Shown here: one piece after another, positions 9,122 through 17,122 of the stretch
How the letters are laid out: each line of letters opens with the position of its first letter
How positions within the stretch are numbered: position 1 is the stretch's first letter
Assembly (NCBI GenBank): GCA_020072565.1
Contig: JAIQGI010000004.1
Span: forward strand, 1 to 64,000
DNA from: Terriglobia bacterium
GTDB taxonomy: Bacteria; Acidobacteriota; UBA6911
DNA length: 64,000 bases
Reading direction: 5' to 3'
Made by a program: the position numbers and the translations under genes
Notes under the pieces: model-generated
What the model was told of the DNA's origin: nothing
The model's input: the letters and a program-made list of their open reading frames with translations, nothing else
Database searches by the model: none

Positions 9122-9337
9122 TTATGAAGCTTTTCCGGAGCCTTTGCAGGCCTGGCAGAATCCGCTTCCATAGCAACTGCTGCACGTCCTTGACGATTGC
9201 GACTTGCCGCGAACCTCACCCGAAACTACGGCAATCGGGGTTGGCATGTGCTGCACCACATTCCCTGCACCGCCGCACCTTGCGCATTTTCCCGACCCCT
9301 GGCAAGCCCGGCAGGATTCCTTTTCGCTCTCTTCCAT
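9122..9337 (-). CDS. Small CxxCxGxG zinc-binding protein (DnaJ cysteine-rich-like)
   Basis: 71 residues containing two paired modules, CRACQGSGKCARCGGAG and CSSCYGSGFCQACKGSG, matching the CxxCxGxG zinc repeats of the DnaJ central domain. There is no J domain and no client-binding region, so it is not a co-chaperone as such. The start at 9337 is chosen because AAAGGA sits 8 bases upstream, whereas the longer frame to 9508 has no ribosome site and an atypical N-terminus. It stands between the M14 gene and the M49 gene on the same strand. Function unknown; zinc binding is inferred. Confidence 0.65.
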   Translation of the reverse strand: MEESEKESCRACQGSGKCARCGGAGNVVQHMPTPIAVVSGEVRGKSQSSRTCSSCYGSGFCQACKGSGKAS

Positions 9338-9516
9338 GCTTGGTATCCTTTCGCCTTCCATACAGACTATAGAATTGATGCCGTCTACGCAACTCCGAAT
9401 TGCCATGGGTGGGCAGGCAATTTCCCCTGCCTTGCCGATGCCGTGAAACGAAAAGGCAACCGCAGACAAGAGCCGCCAGCTACCCGCGTCCAGTCTGCCT
9501 CGATCCACGCTTCCGG

Positions 9517-11223
9517 CTAGTTTTTTTTAACTCCGGTGAACAATCGTTCCGCGGTGATGAACTTCGGCTCGATGTCGACCGGAACGTTCTGCAGCCTGTC
9601 CAATGCCCGCTTGACTTCCGGGCGCACAACAACCAGTTTCTTCAGCAGGTCCCGGGCCTTGGCATAATTCCCCTCGGCCTCCAGGGTCATGAGTTCGCGG
9701 GTCAGCGCGATCACTCCCTCCTTGATCCTGGCCGGATCTACGGCGAAGGTGCCGTCGGGAGCCGTCCTGAAGGCGCCATAGTCAAGGAGATAGTTGAGCT
9801 GGATCGCGATGCCTTTGCCGTGCGCCTCAGCGAGGCCGAATCGGATCGCCCTGAATGCGGAAGCCAGAAAGGTGTCGTACATGGTCAGCCCCAGTCCCTT
9901 ACCGAGCACACCCTTGTCGACCAGATACTGCAGTGCGAAAAGTCCGGAGATGTCGGCCTTGGCTTCCTCGATGGTGCTGTAAGTGTCCTTCAGCTCCTGG
10001 CGCACCGTGGTCGTGCGTCCGCCGGCGTGAATCTCGTGCGGGCCGAGCCCATGCATCAACTCGTGCATCACGGTGTGGGTGAAAAAGGGGTCGAAGGAGA
10101 CGTTTTTCTGATCGGCGGCCGAGAGCACGTTCCGTGAAATGGGCATGAGCGCGATCTGGAACTTGGCTTGCTGAACGTTTCTGAGCATGACCCGCTTGGC
10201 GCCCTTTTCCCTGATCATGCGCTCGTCATTCGGGAGATTGAACGCCGCCGTCTGGACGCCGCGGTTGCCGTCGCCCGAGGCCAGGATTTCGTTGACGACC
10301 CGGATCGGTGCGAGCCCGCCGAGCTTTGGATTGCGATACTTCGGGTCTATGGGCAGATGGTCCTCGATGTCCTGCAGCTGAGCCCCGAGCTTTGCGAGCT
10401 TGGCCGTTTCCGCTTCATCGCGGATCGTGATGAACGCCTCGAAGGCAGCCTTGTAGTTGAACCACTCGTCTTCGTAGACTTCGTACGGTCCGATCGTGGG
10501 TTCGATGCCGGCGTCAAGCTCCATCCATGCCACATCGCTTGCATAATATTCGTTGCTCACGAAAGCATCCGCGCGGCTTGTCAGGTAGGCCTTGAGCGTC
10601 GGCTGCGCCGTAAGCGCCGCAGCTTCACGCAGAAGCCCGGCTGCTTGAGCCAGGTCCTTCTGATACTCCACACTGTATGGAACGACGGCAAAACCGGGTT
10701 TTCCCCCTGCCGGCCTGCGGATCACGGTGAAAAAGCCGGTCGCACGCGCCCGTTCGGCTTCAGAAAGTGCCTTGAGCCAGGCCTCCACTTCCGCCTTGGC
10801 AGCACCGGCCGGATAGAAGTTTGCACCTTCCGGCTTGTTCGGCGCACCGGGGATGAACGGGGCGTTGTTGTCGAGCCGCGACCAGGGCCCTTTGTTGATG
10901 AGGAAATAGTGGAGCCGCGCCTTGCCCAGCGGTGAGTTGTCTTTCTGAAGCTGGGACAGCATGTTTTCATTGCCCGACCAGACCTGGCGCAGAAAAAGCG
11001 TGTCCATGATCCGTCCGGCTTCAACCATTTTGGCCAAGGCCTTTTGCTCGCCGGCCGGTAGACTTGAAATGTCGGCGGTGATCTCCACCGGGGCAAATCG
11101 GGCCGTCATTGCCTGCAGCCGCGCCAGGTCGGGCATGGAGGCCTCCTGTGATGAAAGTTGAACTGCGGCGCCTGCGAGCAGCGCCGTGACGCCAAGCGAG
11201 AAGAACAGCCGCGTTCTTTTCAT
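9517..11223 (-). CDS. Secreted M49-like metallopeptidase (dipeptidyl-peptidase III family)
   Basis: 568 residues with a signal peptide (about 3-22). The zinc site is HELMHG at 387-391 (HExxH form) followed by TIEEAKADISGLF, whose Glu is the likely third ligand; this spacing and the EEAKAD motif fit family M49. Eukaryotic DPP III uses HELLGH with an extra residue, so this belongs to the bacterial HExxH-type branch. The ATG at 11223 is preferred over an upstream GTG at 11238 because GAGGTG lies 4 bases before it. It probably trims oligopeptides in the periplasm, consistent with the nearby M14 peptidases. Specificity cannot be read from sequence. Confidence 0.75.
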   Translation of the reverse strand: MKRTRLFFSLGVTALLAGAAVQLSSQEASMPDLARLQAMTARFAPVEITADISSLPAGEQKALAKMVEAGRIMDTLFLRQVWSGNENMLSQLQKDNSPLGKARLHYFLINKGPWSRLDNNAPFIPGAPNKPEGANFYPAGAAKAEVEAWLKALSEAERARATGFFTVIRRPAGGKPGFAVVPYSVEYQKDLAQAAGLLREAAALTAQPTLKAYLTSRADAFVSNEYYASDVAWMELDAGIEPTIGPYEVYEDEWFNYKAAFEAFITIRDEAETAKLAKLGAQLQDIEDHLPIDPKYRNPKLGGLAPIRVVNEILASGDGNRGVQTAAFNLPNDERMIREKGAKRVMLRNVQQAKFQIALMPISRNVLSAADQKNVSFDPFFTHTVMHELMHGLGPHEIHAGGRTTTVRQELKDTYSTIEEAKADISGLFALQYLVDKGVLGKGLGLTMYDTFLASAFRAIRFGLAEAHGKGIAIQLNYLLDYGAFRTAPDGTFAVDPARIKEGVIALTRELMTLEAEGNYAKARDLLKKLVVVRPEVKRALDRLQNVPVDIEPKFITAERLFTGVKKN

Positions 11224-11234
11224 AGCGCACCTCG

Positions 11235-11639
11235 TCACCGAAAGATATCGCGTGAATTAAACCACGAATCACCCGAAATGCAGTCTGACCAGTGCCATTT
11301 GTTGTCATATGCGTTGGCCTCGTCGACGCGCATCCTCCTTCCCAGGGAGCCCCGCTCCGGAGGAACATCGCTGGCCAAGCTTGCAGACAGAACACCGGGC
11401 AGCGCGCGGATTCGTGCCAATACCTGATGGTAATAACTTATGCTTTTTGCCACATCGAAACCGCGAAATGGCTTGCCGACATTCAGGGTCAACACATTCT
11501 GGTCAAATCCCGGATTGACCGAGTGAAGCGGAACAGATTGCGCATCTTGCTGAGCCACATAAGGAATCCTCCTGAGCTGAAACCGGCCTGGGCCGCTGGA
11601 TGAGTCTCCAGCGTCCCGATACCAGGGATCGCCTTTCAA
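11235..11639 (-). pseudogene. Decayed fragment of a MacB/FtsX-type permease
   Basis: The readable core (about 11345-11530) encodes NPGFDQNVLTLNVG followed by YYHQVLARIRALPGVLSAS. This matches the periplasmic segment of the large MacB-type permeases and is closely similar to the corresponding part of the intact permease just upstream (NIHPGFEAENCLMVTL, EQLQERLRVLPGVRAA). The flanking sequence on both sides does not resemble the family and all membrane segments are missing. It is best read as the remnant of a second permease gene, possibly left by recombination between paralogues. Confidence 0.7.
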
Positions 11640-11681
11640 TAACCGACCTGGCTCCGGCAGCCGCGACCCGCTCGGACATGG

Positions 11682-14357
11682 TCACTCGACTCTGAGCGCG
11701 ACCATGGGATCGACCCGGGTGGCGCGGCGCAGGGGCCAGTAGCAGGCCGCAAGAGCTGCGAGAAACAAGACCGACGTAACCGTTCCGTACACCAGCGGAT
11801 CGGCCGCGCTGATTCCATACAGGGCGCTGGCCAGGAAACGCGTGCAGGCGATGGCGGCGACCAGACCGAAGCCGATTCCCGCCAGGACCATCACCATGCT
11901 CTCTCTTAGTAAATGCTTGAGAACCTCGTTTTGCTGCGCCCCCAAAGCCAGGCGGATCCCGATTTCGTGTGTCCGCTGTTTGACAGAGTAACTTGCCAGG
12001 CCATAGATCCCAACCGTGGCCAGCGCCAAAGTCAGAAATCCGAAGACAGTCAGGATGACGGACCCTCCGCGAGGTACATCCAGGGACCGACTGACATGCT
12101 CGGCGAGAGTCTTGACTTCAAACAGCGGCATGTTCCGGTCCAGTGCTTGAACCTCCCTGCGTACCAGCGGCACGGCTGCTTCTGGATCGCTCGCCGTTCT
12201 GACAAAGAGGATGGTCTCTTCAGTGGTATCTCCCGGCCGGGGTAAGAAGGCGTACGGGATGCGCGCTTCACCCAGACTGTAATAGTTGCTGTCCCTGACA
12301 ATCCCTATCACTCGGCGCAAGGGACCGTGCGGACCAAAAAATCGTATGGACTGGCCAAGCGCATCCTGCTTGGGCCAATAGCGGCGCGCCATCGTCTCGT
12401 TTATGATCGCCGCAGCCGGCTCTCCTCGTAGTTCATCCGCCGAGAAGTCGCGGCCTCTCAGGAGCGGAATTCCCAGAGTGCGAAAATAGTCCCGCCCCAC
12501 ACTGGTGCAGTCCAACTCGAGCAGCTGGCTGTCGGGACCCTGGTATCCCGGAATGAACACGGGATCGCGCCCCCAGCCCATCATCAGGGGCGGGGTCCGC
12601 GCCAGACAGGCGGCGCGTACACCCGGCAGCACCCGAAGCCGCTCCTGCAATTGCTCATAAAACCTCTGACACCGCGAAGAAGAATAATCCTGGAGCTTTG
12701 GGTCAAGAGTTACCATGAGGCAGTTCTCCGCCTCGAACCCCGGGTGTATGTTTCGGGCATGCCAGAGCCCTCGCAGGAACAGGCCGGCCACGACGAGCAG
12801 CACTAAGGACATGCCGACCTGCAAGGCCACCCGTATCTGTCGCCTGCCAAGGAGGCGCGTTCGCCGAGCCGAGGCCGGGGGATGCTCTTTGAGCCCCGCA
12901 ACCAGATCCGGTTTGGAAGCATGCAAAGCCGGGGTCAGCCCAAAGACTACGCCGGTGAGCAGCGATAAAATTACAGCAAATCCCAGTACCCTTCCATCCA
13001 ACCGCAGTTCCAAACCCAGGGGGAAATTGATGGGTGCTTGAACGACAGGCATCAGGTCGAGTGTCCAAAATGCCAGCAACATGCCCGCCGCCCCTCCCGA
13101 CAGCGAAAGCAAAAAACTCTCCGTGAGCAACTGGCGGACCAGCCGGCTCCTGCTGGCGCCGACCGCCGCGCGCACGACGATTTCCTTTTGCCTCGCTGCC
13201 GCGCGCGCCAGCAGCATGTTCGCAATGTTGGCGCACGCGGTAAGCAGAGCCAGTCCAGCGACAGCCATGATGAGACCGGACATTGCCGCAGCCAATCCCG
13301 CGGGTATCAGTTTTGGATTGCCTCGTGTGGCGGCGGTGACCAATATGCGTCGGCCCTGGTTGGTCTTGGGATAGTCCGACTGGAGCCGGTGGGCCAGTGT
13401 CTGGAGCGCAGCCTGGGCCTGTTCCAAAGTCACTCCCGGGGCGAGTCGCCCCATGACTTCCAGATCCGTTTGATTCCTGTCCTGAAGGAGATTCGCGGCC
13501 GGCGCCACCTGCGCCTGCATCATCAGCGGGACATATACGTCAAACAAAACGCCGGGTATGGGACTCGTGAATCCCTCGGGAGCTATGCCGACGATCGCAT
13601 AAGGATGCCGGTTAAGCTCGACCGTTTTCCCGATCACCGCCAGGTTGCCGCCAAACCGGCGCTGCCAAAGACGATGACTGATTATGACCACCGGACTCTC
13701 ATTGGGCGTTTGATCTTCTTCTGCCAGGAAAGAGCGGCCGGGAGCGGTTGCGACGCCCAGCACAGACAGGAAATTGCCCGACACCAGGGCCCCCCAAACA
13801 CGCTCCGTCTGATTCTCGACCCGCAGGCTGAATTGGACCATAGGCTTGAAGGCCATAAGGCCGGAAAACACGCGGTGCTGGTCCTGATAGTCCTGGAATT
13901 CAGGATACGAGAGGTTCTGAAGATGGGATTCCTTTTCGCTGGTGGCAAAAACCCACACCAGCCTTGCGGGATCTCGGATGGCTGCAGGCAGGGGATGGAG
14001 GAAAATTGCGTTCACGAAGCTGAATATCGCGGTATTGGACCCGATTCCGAGCGCAAGAATGATCACCGCCACTGCTGTGAATCCCGGATTTTTGCGTAGC
14101 ATGCGCAGGCCATAACGCAGGTCCTGCCACAGTTCATCGAGCCACCGAATTCCTCGCGTCTCGCGACACACTTCCTTGACCTGTTCGACCCCCCCGAAGC
14201 TGCGCAGAGCGGCAAAACGTGCCTCTTTCTGGTTCATGCCGTGTCTTACGTTCTCTTCGATCTGCCTCTCCAGGTGGAAACGCAGCTCGTTATCCATGTC
14301 CCGTTCGCTGCGACCCTTTTGAAGACACGCCCTCAATCGAATCCAGAATCCGCTCAT
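11682..14357 (-). CDS. ABC-type permease of the large MacB/FtsX family (ADOP type)
   Basis: 891 residues. The N-terminus carries the short helical region seen in acidobacterial permeases (RDMDNELRFHLERQIEENVRHGMNQKEA), then a first membrane segment (NPGFTAVAVIILALGIGSNTAIFSF), a periplasmic domain, a central FtsX membrane block, a second periplasmic domain and a C-terminal FtsX block with RTHEIGIRLALGAQ. No ATPase gene is adjacent, so it must borrow one or act without. Of two adjacent ATGs, the one at 14357 is chosen because AAGGAGGG gives it a 5-base spacer. It lies 125 bases after the PadR gene and is probably controlled by it. Substrate unknown; export of a toxic compound or peptide is possible. 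Confidence 0.88.
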   Translation of the reverse strand: MSGFWIRLRACLQKGRSERDMDNELRFHLERQIEENVRHGMNQKEARFAALRSFGGVEQVKEVCRETRGIRWLDELWQDLRYGLRMLRKNPGFTAVAVIILALGIGSNTAIFSFVNAIFLHPLPAAIRDPARLVWVFATSEKESHLQNLSYPEFQDYQDQHRVFSGLMAFKPMVQFSLRVENQTERVWGALVSGNFLSVLGVATAPGRSFLAEEDQTPNESPVVIISHRLWQRRFGGNLAVIGKTVELNRHPYAIVGIAPEGFTSPIPGVLFDVYVPLMMQAQVAPAANLLQDRNQTDLEVMGRLAPGVTLEQAQAALQTLAHRLQSDYPKTNQGRRILVTAATRGNPKLIPAGLAAAMSGLIMAVAGLALLTACANIANMLLARAAARQKEIVVRAAVGASRSRLVRQLLTESFLLSLSGGAAGMLLAFWTLDLMPVVQAPINFPLGLELRLDGRVLGFAVILSLLTGVVFGLTPALHASKPDLVAGLKEHPPASARRTRLLGRRQIRVALQVGMSLVLLVVAGLFLRGLWHARNIHPGFEAENCLMVTLDPKLQDYSSSRCQRFYEQLQERLRVLPGVRAACLARTPPLMMGWGRDPVFIPGYQGPDSQLLELDCTSVGRDYFRTLGIPLLRGRDFSADELRGEPAAAIINETMARRYWPKQDALGQSIRFFGPHGPLRRVIGIVRDSNYYSLGEARIPYAFLPRPGDTTEETILFVRTASDPEAAVPLVRREVQALDRNMPLFEVKTLAEHVSRSLDVPRGGSVILTVFGFLTLALATVGIYGLASYSVKQRTHEIGIRLALGAQQNEVLKHLLRESMVMVLAGIGFGLVAAIACTRFLASALYGISAADPLVYGTVTSVLFLAALAACYWPLRRATRVDPMVALRVE

Positions 14358-14482
14358 CATTCCCTCCTTTGAGAAGGGGCAGTGCCGCAATTAACGAAGC
14401 GCTTTCCGTGCGCAATGATACGACGACGCTGCGATCCTCTTGCGATGTGCCGAACCACTCTTTAGAAGATCGGGCGCACGCG

Positions 14483-14815
14483 TCAGGCCGTCTGGAGGAT
14501 GCGGGCGACGGCGGCAGCAAGGCGGTTCCAGTTCTCGGTTTCCTCCTCGAGCTGCTTGCGGCCGAGTTTTGTCAGCCGGTAATACTTGGCCCGGCGATTG
14601 TTTTCCGAGGCTCCCCATTCGGCCGCGATCCACCCTTGCTGCTCGAGCCGGTAAAGGGCCGGATAAAGGGAGCCTTGTTGCACCCGCAACACATCCCGGG
14701 AGATCTGCTGGATGCGCTGGGAAATGCCCCAGCCGTGCATGGGTTCAGGCACCAGGGTTTTCAAAATCAGGAGATCAAGCGTGCCCTGAAGCAAATCCAC
14801 GTTTGCTTTGCTCAT
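14483..14815 (-). CDS. PadR-family transcriptional regulator
   Basis: 110 residues, the typical size for PadR subfamily 2. A winged helix spans about residues 8-80 ([50 protein letters not shown]-like segment), followed by one C-terminal dimerisation helix. Its gene precedes the permease gene in the same direction, a pairing common in acidobacteria, so it most likely represses itself and the permease until a ligand binds. A palindrome suited to a PadR dimer overlaps the promoter just upstream. Confidence 0.92.
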   Translation of the reverse strand: MSKANVDLLQGTLDLLILKTLVPEPMHGWGISQRIQQISRDVLRVQQGSLYPALYRLEQQGWIAAEWGASENNRRAKYYRLTKLGRKQLEEETENWNRLAAAVARILQTA

Positions 14816-14829
14816 TGGTTCTCCTAGAG

Positions 14830-14876
14830 ATTCTACAAGTGAGTCAAGACTATCCTGAGTCTTTGTAGAATGTCAA
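14830..14876 (-). promoter_or_regulatory. Promoter with overlapping inverted repeat, likely PadR operator
   Basis: On the minus strand TTGACA (14876-14871), a 16-base spacer and GATAGT (14854-14849) form a sigma70-like promoter. A perfect 9-bp inverted repeat, ATTCTACAA at 14830-14838 and TTGTAGAAT at 14863-14871, brackets and overlaps it; a smaller AGTCAAGACT palindrome lies between the arms. The placement fits autorepression by the PadR protein encoded immediately downstream. Confidence 0.65.
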
Positions 14877-15005
14877 AGGGAAAAACAGGCCTCCGTCCCG
14901 TTTGGCATCCAGCCAATGTTCTTTCCTTTACTCGGAAGTCCGCGTCGGTTGACGGACAACGTCGGGTTCCTATAAGCTCGTGGGCATGACGGAGGCAAAG
15001 CGGCC

Positions 15006-17015
15006 ATGATGCAGGAAAAGGTGTTGACCAACATTCTATTGAAGTCAGGCGAAAGAGATGTGAGCCGGGGCGCCGAATATGTCCGGAGTGCCTTCAACAG
15101 GTACGGGGTCAGAAGCTACGCGGTTCTGGTCGATCACACGAGCGTAGCGGAGGATCTCCCGGCTCTATCTGACTGCTCCATGGCGGGCTTCTACACGTTC
15201 GAACTCAACGTAGTGGGGACGGTTTTCGCCGGGGACCGCGTGAAGCCGGTCACGCTCGATGGTCCCATTCCTGCCTGCGACGGGTGGCTGGTTGCCTCCA
15301 CATCCCGCGCCGCTGTGATCGTGCTGAATCATGCGCTCATGAACACGGGGAACGAAAACCGTGTCATCACCCGTCTTTACGGCGGCCAGATATCCGCGAT
15401 CAATGCGTACATGGATGTATTCTCGGGGGAGACCGAGACGGTAGTGCAGATCAGTCATTACTATGAACGCAAGTACCGGATTACTTTTCCCATTGACGTG
15501 AGATATACGATCTGTGCGTGCGACGGCACGGTGAGAGCCGCCGGGCAACGGATCATCCCGCCGGGCGGATTGACCGTAATCGACACCCGGGAGCTGAATC
15601 TGGGAGAGTTTGCCGGTTATCTCCGGCTGGAGCTCGAGGTCGAGAATCTGCAAACGCGCGTTCAGCCGTTCATCCATTTCTGGGCCGACTACATCAGCAA
15701 GGCGGGATTGACCCGCAACCATCAGTCGGGATGGGACCAGTGGGCGCCGAATTCGGTGTTTGCCCGCGGCTACTACCCGGTTGAACCGGAACTGGAACTC
15801 ACACTTTCGTTCTACAATGAGAACGACCGCGAGACGCACCCCAGGATCCTGCTGCACTACAACAAGGACGGGGAGGAGATCGTTGTTGAGAAAGCAGCCG
15901 ATCCGGTTCCTGCCCGGCACATGTCCTATCAGAACATTTCCAGGTTGTTCCGCGATATCTCTCTGGAGGGAGTCAAGAGCGCTTTCTATTTGATCCGATG
16001 CGACACTCCGCTGCACCGGCCCAACTACTATATGGCTCCGAAAGGGACCCGGCAATACATCAATACCAGTCACCAGACCGGCTCGGATGCCTGTCACTGG
16101 GCTGTGCCCGCCGATACCTATAACTCTGATTATTTGCAGAAACTCGACGAGGCCGGCGTGGATCCGTGGGTGATTGCCTTCCCGCTTCTCGAAGAACGGT
16201 TCAAGATCGACACCTATCTGGGTCTGCTCTCGTCGACAATTGCCCGGATCAACGATTTCACGTTCATTTTTCGCAACGAGCGCGGGGAAGTGGTGTTTAC
16301 CCGGGATGAGACACTGGACGGGACCAGCCCGGAATTCCTCAATCTCAATGAATACGCGCACCGTCACGGCGTGGCGCTCAAATCGGGGCTTTTCGGACTC
16401 GCGCCCCGCAAGGGATTGCCCGAGGTGCCGCGCCGGGCAATCTCTCTGCTCGGGTTCAAGCATAAAAACTATAAGTACATCGGCACGGCGCCCGCGGCGG
16501 GCTTCGAGGATCCGAATCTGCCTTTTTACATCGACCCGCCGGTCCCGCTCCAGCAACAGTATGACTACTGCCCGGTTCTGACTACAGACCGATTCGGCCC
16601 CGGCATGGTGTCGGACGAGTATGACACGCTCTACCTCATCACCAACTGCTCGCTCTACCGTAAATATGCGCGGGAATGCACCTACCGCCTTGAAGTGTTC
16701 GACGCCAGGGGGAAGATGCACTGCGTCTATCGCACGATTCTGCCGCAGAGTTACGACGTCTTCTGGCTGAGCGAGATCCTGGCGGGATCAAGGATCGGCT
16801 CTGACAATCCGTACTATACCGTCTGGCAGCGAAGCTACGACACACTGCTGATCAGCTATCACTTTCTCTACCGCAAACGCGATCACGCGATGAGCTGTGA
16901 CGACACCTTTGGGGGCACACTCCTGATCGAGCCACAGGTCTGGGACGTGACCGGAAACGGTGAATTCGCACGCCCCGTGCTGCGCGGCAAAAACCTGATT
17001 TCGGCGAAGCGCTGA
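15006..17015 (+). CDS. Large hypothetical protein, repeated beta-rich modules (669 aa)
   Basis: Unrecognised. There is no signal peptide or membrane segment. The sequence looks beta-rich and appears to contain about four related modules (near residues 120-240, 260-350, 400-500 and 545-650). Each has a strand-rich start, an Asp/Asn-Gly turn, a Pro-rich step such as IIPPGGL or TILPQSY, and a short helix-like segment (DTRELNLGEF, SRLFRDI, WLSEIL). GGAGG lies 10 bases before the ATG. It diverges from the PadR gene and converges on the operon with waaA and kdsB. Cytosolic location is inferred from the missing signal. A role with surface glycans is only suggested by context. Confidence 0.75.
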   Translation: MMQEKVLTNILLKSGERDVSRGAEYVRSAFNRYGVRSYAVLVDHTSVAEDLPALSDCSMAGFYTFELNVVGTVFAGDRVKPVTLDGPIPACDGWLVASTSRAAVIVLNHALMNTGNENRVITRLYGGQISAINAYMDVFSGETETVVQISHYYERKYRITFPIDVRYTICACDGTVRAAGQRIIPPGGLTVIDTRELNLGEFAGYLRLELEVENLQTRVQPFIHFWADYISKAGLTRNHQSGWDQWAPNSVFARGYYPVEPELELTLSFYNENDRETHPRILLHYNKDGEEIVVEKAADPVPARHMSYQNISRLFRDISLEGVKSAFYLIRCDTPLHRPNYYMAPKGTRQYINTSHQTGSDACHWAVPADTYNSDYLQKLDEAGVDPWVIAFPLLEERFKIDTYLGLLSSTIARINDFTFIFRNERGEVVFTRDETLDGTSPEFLNLNEYAHRHGVALKSGLFGLAPRKGLPEVPRRAISLLGFKHKNYKYIGTAPAAGFEDPNLPFYIDPPVPLQQQYDYCPVLTTDRFGPGMVSDEYDTLYLITNCSLYRKYARECTYRLEVFDARGKMHCVYRTILPQSYDVFWLSEILAGSRIGSDNPYYTVWQRSYDTLLISYHFLYRKRDHAMSCDDTFGGTLLIEPQVWDVTGNGEFARPVLRGKNLISAKR

Positions 17016-17037
17016 GGGCCGGAAGCTCGACGCTGAG

Positions 17038-17103
17038 GGTGCGGAGAATGCGGAGAATTGAGATGTTTTCCTGATATTTTTTCTGCGTTCTCCGCGGCCT
17101 GTG
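17038..17103. repeat. Hairpin built of GCGGAGAA units between convergent genes
   Basis: TGCGGAGAAT occurs twice in tandem (around 17040-17058) and TTCTCCGC at 17088-17095 is the exact complement of the first unit, with a T-rich loop. It lies between two convergent genes and could terminate both. It belongs to the family of short-unit intergenic repeats seen elsewhere in this window. Confidence 0.55.
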
Positions 17104-17122
17104 CGGTGAGAATTTGAGAAGC

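Noticed and set aside
7064-9127. 687-codon open frame antisense to the second M14 gene
   Set aside because: It mirrors a strongly supported secreted peptidase gene with motifs and ribosome site; the antisense product is Val/Arg/His-rich without motifs. Long antisense frames are expected at this base composition.
15165-16721. 518-codon minus-strand frame opposite the 669-residue unknown
   Set aside because: The plus-strand frame is longer, has GGAGG before its ATG and a more protein-like composition; the antisense frame is Val/Arg/Gly-rich with no start signal. Confidence is lower than for the other antisense cases because neither product is recognised.
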